A DNA stretch of 64,000 bases from Pseudomonadaceae bacterium SI-3 (GTDB lineage: Bacteria; Pseudomonadota; Gammaproteobacteria; Pseudomonadales; Pseudomonadaceae), in NCBI GenBank assembly GCA_004010935.1, contig CP026511.1:3596001-3660000 (forward strand), read 5' to 3'. This document shows, piece by piece, positions 61,233-64,000 of this stretch (its first letter is position 1; every line of letters starts with the position of its first letter). The notes under the pieces are model-generated. The model ran no database searches. It was not told the DNA's origin and saw nothing but the letters and a program-made list of their open reading frames with translations. The position numbers and the translations under genes were made by a program.

Positions 61233-62629
61233 CAGGCACCTCCAAAGGCGCGGCCCACATAGACGGCGCAGAACATTGCGGTGAAAGCCACGATCAGCCA
61301 GGACATGTCCGTAGCCGCCCGGCAGAGGGGTTCGTACTTGATTTGCAGGGTGCGGCCACCGCTTGAGCGCAGATTCATGGCCTCTGGCGACGGACAGCCG
61401 GACGGCAGGAAGCGACCGGCGTTGTTGATGAAGCTGGGCGCGTTGACCTCGGCTTCTTTCAGTTCGAACTGTTCGCCCTGGAACAGCCCCTCGATATCGC
61501 TTTTCTTCTTAGTAAAATCGGCCTGTTCTTCGGCATTGCAGCGCATCTGCTTTTGTTGCTTGAGGATGGCGCACTGGACCGCATCGCCCTTGCAGCTGAT
61601 CTCGACATCGCAGGCTTCCCCGGTTACGCCGGGCTTCACGCACTTATCTGGATCGGTGGCAGGGTCGCACTCAGCCTCACCATCTCCTTCGCCATCTCCC
61701 TCCCCAGAGCCATCCCCTTCACCGTCGCCCTCGCCGCTGCCTTCTCCATCGCCTGAGCCATCACCGTCACCGCTTCCATCGCCATCGCCAGAGCCGTCAC
61801 CATCCCCTTCGCCGTCACCTGGATCTTCGGGATCAGTTGGGTCTTCCGGGTCGGGAGTTTCAGCGTCATCGCAACCGCCCACCTCGACCTCAGGATCACA
61901 GGGCTTCGGGGGTTCCTTGCTGCAAAAGGTGCCGTTCCAGGCGTAGCCCTCAGGGCAGGCGTTGTCGGGATCTGGTGTCGGGGTATCGTCGGGGTTGGTT
62001 ATGTCCGAGGTTCCAGCAGGCGCGGCGCGAGTGGGTTCGCCTCCAGTGCATTCCAGACCGGCGCTTGTGTATTGGTAGGAGCCGAACACGCCCGGAGGGT
62101 TACCGCTGGTGTAGGCATACACGTTGGTTGGTGCGGAGAAGCCCCAGGTGTATTGGCAACTATTGGCGCAGACGCTGCCAGGAGGCTCGGTCGAGGGTTG
62201 GCCAACAGCAGCCTTGATCAGGTGCTGGTGAAGGATGGTCTGGCCGTTAGTAGCTTCGCAGGCATTGGGCGCCGCAACACATTCGCCATTTTGAGCGTTA
62301 TAAGTAGAACCAGGAGGGCAGGACGTTCCAAACCGAGATACTGACAACTCTAGTGTTGTAGTAGATGCACCAGAACTGATCCTGACGGAGCAAAGGAATG
62401 AGGTTTCAGTGATTTGCGAAACAGAACTACCCGAATAATTCCACGAACCAGAGTACTTAGGGCCTGTATTGGAGCAGGCAGATGAAGGTGAAGAATATTC
62501 GGGGAGGGTGACAGTGGAAGGGAAACCGGAAAGACCAGAGCCGCCCGTAACCCGCCAGTGAAAGTCCTCTGCAATAACGGACGTATGCCAAAGCAAGACC
62601 GTCAGCAATACCAATGCAAACCTAGCCAT
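61232..62629 (-). CDS. Phage adsorption protein pIII (CoaA-like)
   Basis: A 465-residue tip protein that binds the host pilus or envelope. The ATG start at 62629 gives a clear signal peptide (MARFALVLLTVLLWHTSVIA-ED). The N-terminal receptor domain is rich in Ser, Thr, Gly and Cys; a low-complexity linker of Gly, Asp, Glu and Ser follows at about residues 265-320. A cysteine-containing domain and a C-terminal membrane anchor (DMSWLIVAFTAMFCAVYVG) end the protein. The receptor domain shows no family I can name beyond position and architecture. Confidence 0.88.
   Translation of the reverse strand: MARFALVLLTVLLWHTSVIAEDFHWRVTGGSGLSGFPSTVTLPEYSSPSSACSNTGPKYSGSWNYSGSSVSQITETSFLCSVRISSGASTTTLELSVSRFGTSCPPGSTYNAQNGECVAAPNACEATNGQTILHQHLIKAAVGQPSTEPPGSVCANSCQYTWGFSAPTNVYAYTSGNPPGVFGSYQYTSAGLECTGGEPTRAAPAGTSDITNPDDTPTPDPDNACPEGYAWNGTFCSKEPPKPCDPEVEVGGCDDAETPDPEDPTDPEDPGDGEGDGDGSGDGDGSGDGDGSGDGEGSGEGDGEGDGSGEGDGEGDGEAECDPATDPDKCVKPGVTGEACDVEISCKGDAVQCAILKQQKQMRCNAEEQADFTKKKSDIEGLFQGEQFELKEAEVNAPSFINNAGRFLPSGCPSPEAMNLRSSGGRTLQIKYEPLCRAATDMSWLIVAFTAMFCAVYVGRAFGGA
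61681..61830. repeat. Low-complexity repeat coding the Gly/Asp/Glu/Ser linker of pIII
   Basis: Imperfect hexamer-like units (on the plus strand, variants of CCATCGCCAGAGCCGTCACC) recur through this stretch and encode repeats such as GDGSGDGD and GEGDGEGD. Such tracts vary in length by slippage. Confidence 0.8.
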
Positions 62630-62631
62630 CC

Positions 62632-62703
62632 TCAAACCCGCCCAAAAAACACGAGATAGAACGCCAGGGTGGTCAGGATCAGGACGTACAGCTGGTAACT
62701 CAT
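62632..62703 (-). CDS. 23-residue phage membrane peptide
   Basis: An open frame encoding MSYQLYVLILTTLAFYLVFFGR and a final Val. It starts at ATG 62703 and stops 2 bases before the pIII ATG. It is one hydrophobic helix with a C-terminal Arg, like the tiny pVII/pIX coat proteins of filamentous phages. The gene sits between the coat terminator and pIII, where a small gene is otherwise unexplained. It is too short for length-limited gene calling. Confidence 0.6.
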   Translation of the reverse strand: MSYQLYVLILTTLAFYLVFFGRV

Positions 62704-62723
62704 TGGCGTTCCCTCGGAAGTGA

Positions 62724-62745
62724 AAACCCCGCCGGAGCGGGGTTT
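62724..62745 (-). terminator. Terminator after the major coat gene
   Basis: AAACCCCGC and GCGGGGTTT form a 9-bp stem with a CGGA loop 35 bases after the coat protein stop. In filamentous phages such a terminator lets the coat gene be expressed far above the genes behind it. Confidence 0.8.
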
Positions 62746-62779
62746 GTTTGCTTCGGCACGTGCGGTGCGCAACCCCGGC

Positions 62780-62989
62780 TTACAGGGCGCGGCGCATGTA
62801 CTTGAACGCCATGGCGGCGATGATCACGGCGAAGACGGCCCAGCCGATGGTTCCGACGTCGGTGCCGGCCTCATCCAGTGCGCCGGTTGCTTCCGGGGGA
62901 ACGGCTGCGTACACGGTGCCAGCCAGGGTGGAGAGCGCGGCAGCAGCGCCAACGCCGATTTTCTTGATGAAGTGCTTGTTCAGTTGCAT
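62780..62989 (-). CDS. Major coat protein (pVIII/CoaB-like)
   Basis: A 69-residue precursor: signal peptide (KKIGVGAAAALSTLAGTVYA, cleavage after residue ~28), then a mature protein of about 41 residues with an acidic N-terminal part (AVPPEATGALDEAGTD), a membrane helix (IGWAVFAVIIAAMAF) and basic end KYMRRAL. This is the classic layout of a filamentous phage coat subunit, where the basic end faces the DNA. Confidence 0.93.
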   Translation of the reverse strand: MQLNKHFIKKIGVGAAAALSTLAGTVYAAVPPEATGALDEAGTDVGTIGWAVFAVIIAAMAFKYMRRAL

Positions 62990-62999
62990 GGGTGATACC

Positions 63000-63215
63000 T
63001 CACTGTTTCAGGACTTTTTTGAGGACCAGAAAACCAAACACGGTGGCAAAGAGCACGATGGCTTCTGCCTGGAGTTCGGAGACCTGTTCCCAGGACAGTG
63101 CAGCGCCGTAGAGGCTCTGCATTTCCTCGACCGTGAGGGCAACCAGCGACCCGGAGCAGACAGGCGTACCGTCAGCGCCTTGCAGCCAGTCACCGTCACA
63201 GGCGAGGAAATTCAT
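63000..63215 (-). CDS. Small phage membrane protein
   Basis: A 71-residue protein with an N-terminal soluble part holding two cysteines (LACDG, VCSGS) and a C-terminal membrane helix (AIVLFATVFGFLVLKK). It occupies the position of the small genes before coaB in Pf phages and is probably a minor coat or assembly protein. Its ATG overlaps the upstream stop (ATGA), so it is translated together with that gene. Confidence 0.75.
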   Translation of the reverse strand: MNFLACDGDWLQGADGTPVCSGSLVALTVEEMQSLYGAALSWEQVSELQAEAIVLFATVFGFLVLKKVLKQ

Positions 63216-63391
63216 GCACCGGCCTCGAGGAGGTCGGCGGCTTGTTCGAGGGGTTCGCAGTCAGGGCAGACGGCGAAATGGGGCGGCAACCGCAGATCGG
63301 GCAGCAGATCGCTTTGCGGTGCAGGCAGGCTCATGAGCTTGCCCATGTCGTTGCCGCAGCAGTCGCAGATAACGCGGTCACCCATCAGCAT
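63212..63391 (-). CDS. 59-residue protein with two CxxC-type motifs
   Basis: An open frame from ATG 63391: MLMGDRVICDCCGNDMGKLM at the start and FAVCPDCEPLEQAAD near the end. CDCCGND and CPDCE together can bind one zinc. GGGAGGGG lies about 6-10 bases before the ATG, and the stop overlaps the next ATG (ATGA), which strongly supports translation. The position corresponds to a small gene after the ssDNA-binding protein gene in Pf phages. A regulatory or DNA-binding role is only a guess. Confidence 0.7.
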   Translation of the reverse strand: MLMGDRVICDCCGNDMGKLMSLPAPQSDLLPDLRLPPHFAVCPDCEPLEQAADLLEAGA

Positions 63392-63405
63392 GGTCCGCCC
63401 CTCCC

Positions 63406-63795
63406 TTAGTTGGCTTTGGCTGGTTCCGGCTGAGTGCCGGTCGCAGGTTTGCCGGGTTGTTGGGTCGGCTGCTGAGTGGGCTTGCTGGCCTGGGTGGCGT
63501 TGGCCTTCGCGGATTCCAGATGGAGGCAGAGATTGTTGCCCTTCTGCTTGCCAGCTCGTGCGATCTCGAAATGGATGCGCACGGTTTCCAGCGGCTCGAA
63601 ATTGGCGCCGGAGGCAAACACCTCATCGGCCACTTCCAGGGGAACGTCCATACTGACGATGGACAGGCCGTTTTCGGTTTGGCCGTCCGGCTCATCGCCG
63701 TAGAAGACCTTAACGATCTTTACTTCGGTGCCGTTCTGGCTGAATGCGAGCTTCTGAGTGCCGAGAAATGCAACTTCCATAGTTGAACGTGCCAT
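63406..63795 (-). CDS. Phage single-stranded DNA-binding protein (pV-like)
   Basis: A 129-residue protein: an N-terminal OB-like part (VAFLGTQKLAFSQNGTEVKIVKVFYGDEPDGQ) and a disordered Gln/Pro/Ala tail (ATQASKPTQQPTQQPGKPATG). Such proteins coat the newly made phage strand before assembly. TGAGGT lies 9 bases before the ATG. It is the first gene of the structural run within the window. Confidence 0.85.
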   Translation of the reverse strand: MARSTMEVAFLGTQKLAFSQNGTEVKIVKVFYGDEPDGQTENGLSIVSMDVPLEVADEVFASGANFEPLETVRIHFEIARAGKQKGNNLCLHLESAKANATQASKPTQQPTQQPGKPATGTQPEPAKAN

Positions 63796-64000
63796 GTTGT
63801 GTTACCTCAGTTAGTTACGCTTAGTGCGTGGGTTTGCCTTTTTGCGGGCCGAGAGAGCCCAAGCCGAGGAACTGTTAAAGTTTCCCTCTCGCCAGGGTTT
63901 ACGCGGCTTACAACGGGTTTGTGGTACTAGTTATACACGGTTGGAAAGCGTTTTTATCACCGGAAAACGAACTTCATAGTTGCTGTTAGTTTATGGAATA
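63796..64000. other. Leader region upstream of the ssDNA-binding protein gene
   Basis: No open frame with a usable start was found on the minus strand. The AT-rich part (63880-64000) probably holds the promoter for the structural operon, but I cannot place -35 and -10 boxes with confidence. Confidence 0.3.

Larger units (their letters stand above)
56580..64000 (-). mobile_element. Pf-type filamentous phage (inovirus) prophage, left part
   Basis: From the 3' end of tRNA-Met to the window edge, all genes lie on the minus strand in the order recalled for Pf1/Pf4: ssDNA-binding protein, two small genes, major coat, pIII, pVI-like, Zot/pI, replication initiator, integrase, TA pair. Sizes and overlaps fit a compact ssDNA phage genome. 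The right end and attR are beyond the window: no copy of the tRNA 3' end is found in 63800-64000. The left edge is placed at the tRNA by inference, since higBA could be older host DNA. Confidence 0.85.

Noticed and set aside
61681..61830. Regular repeats considered as a CRISPR or other array
   Set aside because: They are short in-frame codon repeats encoding the pIII linker, with no spacers.
62748..63656. A 302-codon plus-strand frame across the phage structural genes
   Set aside because: It runs antisense to four phage genes with clear features and signals.
63800..64000. Search for a copy of the tRNA-Met 3' end as attR
   Set aside because: No match to the tRNA 3' terminal sequence in this stretch; the right prophage end is probably outside the window.

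Overview
The window reads as the chromosome of a Pseudomonas-type gammaproteobacterium, most likely of the stutzeri group (Stutzerimonas). This rests on protein similarity recognised by eye and on gene order resembling two P. aeruginosa blocks recalled from memory: mexVW / groESL / fxsA / ampG / yajQ / panE / argJ / secA, and hpt / upp / uraA / pagL / murI / moeB / prmC / prfA / hemA / lolB / ispE / tRNA-Gln / prs / rplY / pth / ychF / tRNA-Met. No search was run.

Layout. 1-3.6 kb: end of a periplasmic adaptor and a complete RND pump (MexVW-like). 3.7-18.9 kb: groESL with a heat-shock-type promoter, FxsA, a HugZ-like protein, an SDR, a DUF481 barrel, an alkyltransferase-like protein, AmpG, an MscS channel, YajQ, a REC plus degenerate GGDEF protein, PanE, a PAS histidine kinase, a cobalamin adenosyltransferase and a channel-like protein. 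19-23.4 kb: an alpha/beta hydrolase and DUF3182 pair, then ahpC-ahpF with a possible OxyR site. 23.5-30.7 kb: Nudix/ThiE-like fusion, argJ, secA, a DUF721 (DciA-like) gene, a small membrane protein, yebG under an exact LexA box, and DUF3509. 30.8-37 kb: a MalT-like LuxR regulator beside a DUF1329/DUF1302 envelope pair. 37.5-54.2 kb: purine and pyrimidine salvage, lipid A deacylation, cell wall precursor, translation termination and haem genes, lipoprotein localisation, isoprenoid synthesis, two tandem tRNA-Gln, prs, rplY, pth, ychF and a 3-methyladenine glycosylase. 54.2-56.5 kb: a metallophosphoesterase, a small acidic protein and a degraded coding remnant.

From tRNA-Met (56503-56579) to the window end lies the left part of a Pf-type filamentous phage (inovirus) prophage, all on the minus strand. 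In transcription order it has ssDNA-binding protein, a 59-aa two-CxxC protein, a 71-aa membrane protein, the major coat protein, a terminator, a 23-aa membrane peptide, the adsorption protein pIII, a pVI-like DUF2523 protein, Zot/pI, a noncoding hairpin that is a candidate origin or packaging signal, the replication initiator and a tyrosine integrase. A HigB-HigA toxin-antitoxin pair lies between integrase and tRNA. The far prophage end is outside the window.

The prophage is the most interesting part. It holds two small genes easily missed by length-limited gene calling, a candidate origin, and a TA operon whose promoter overlaps the integrase stop codon. No rRNA, CRISPR array or insertion sequence was seen.
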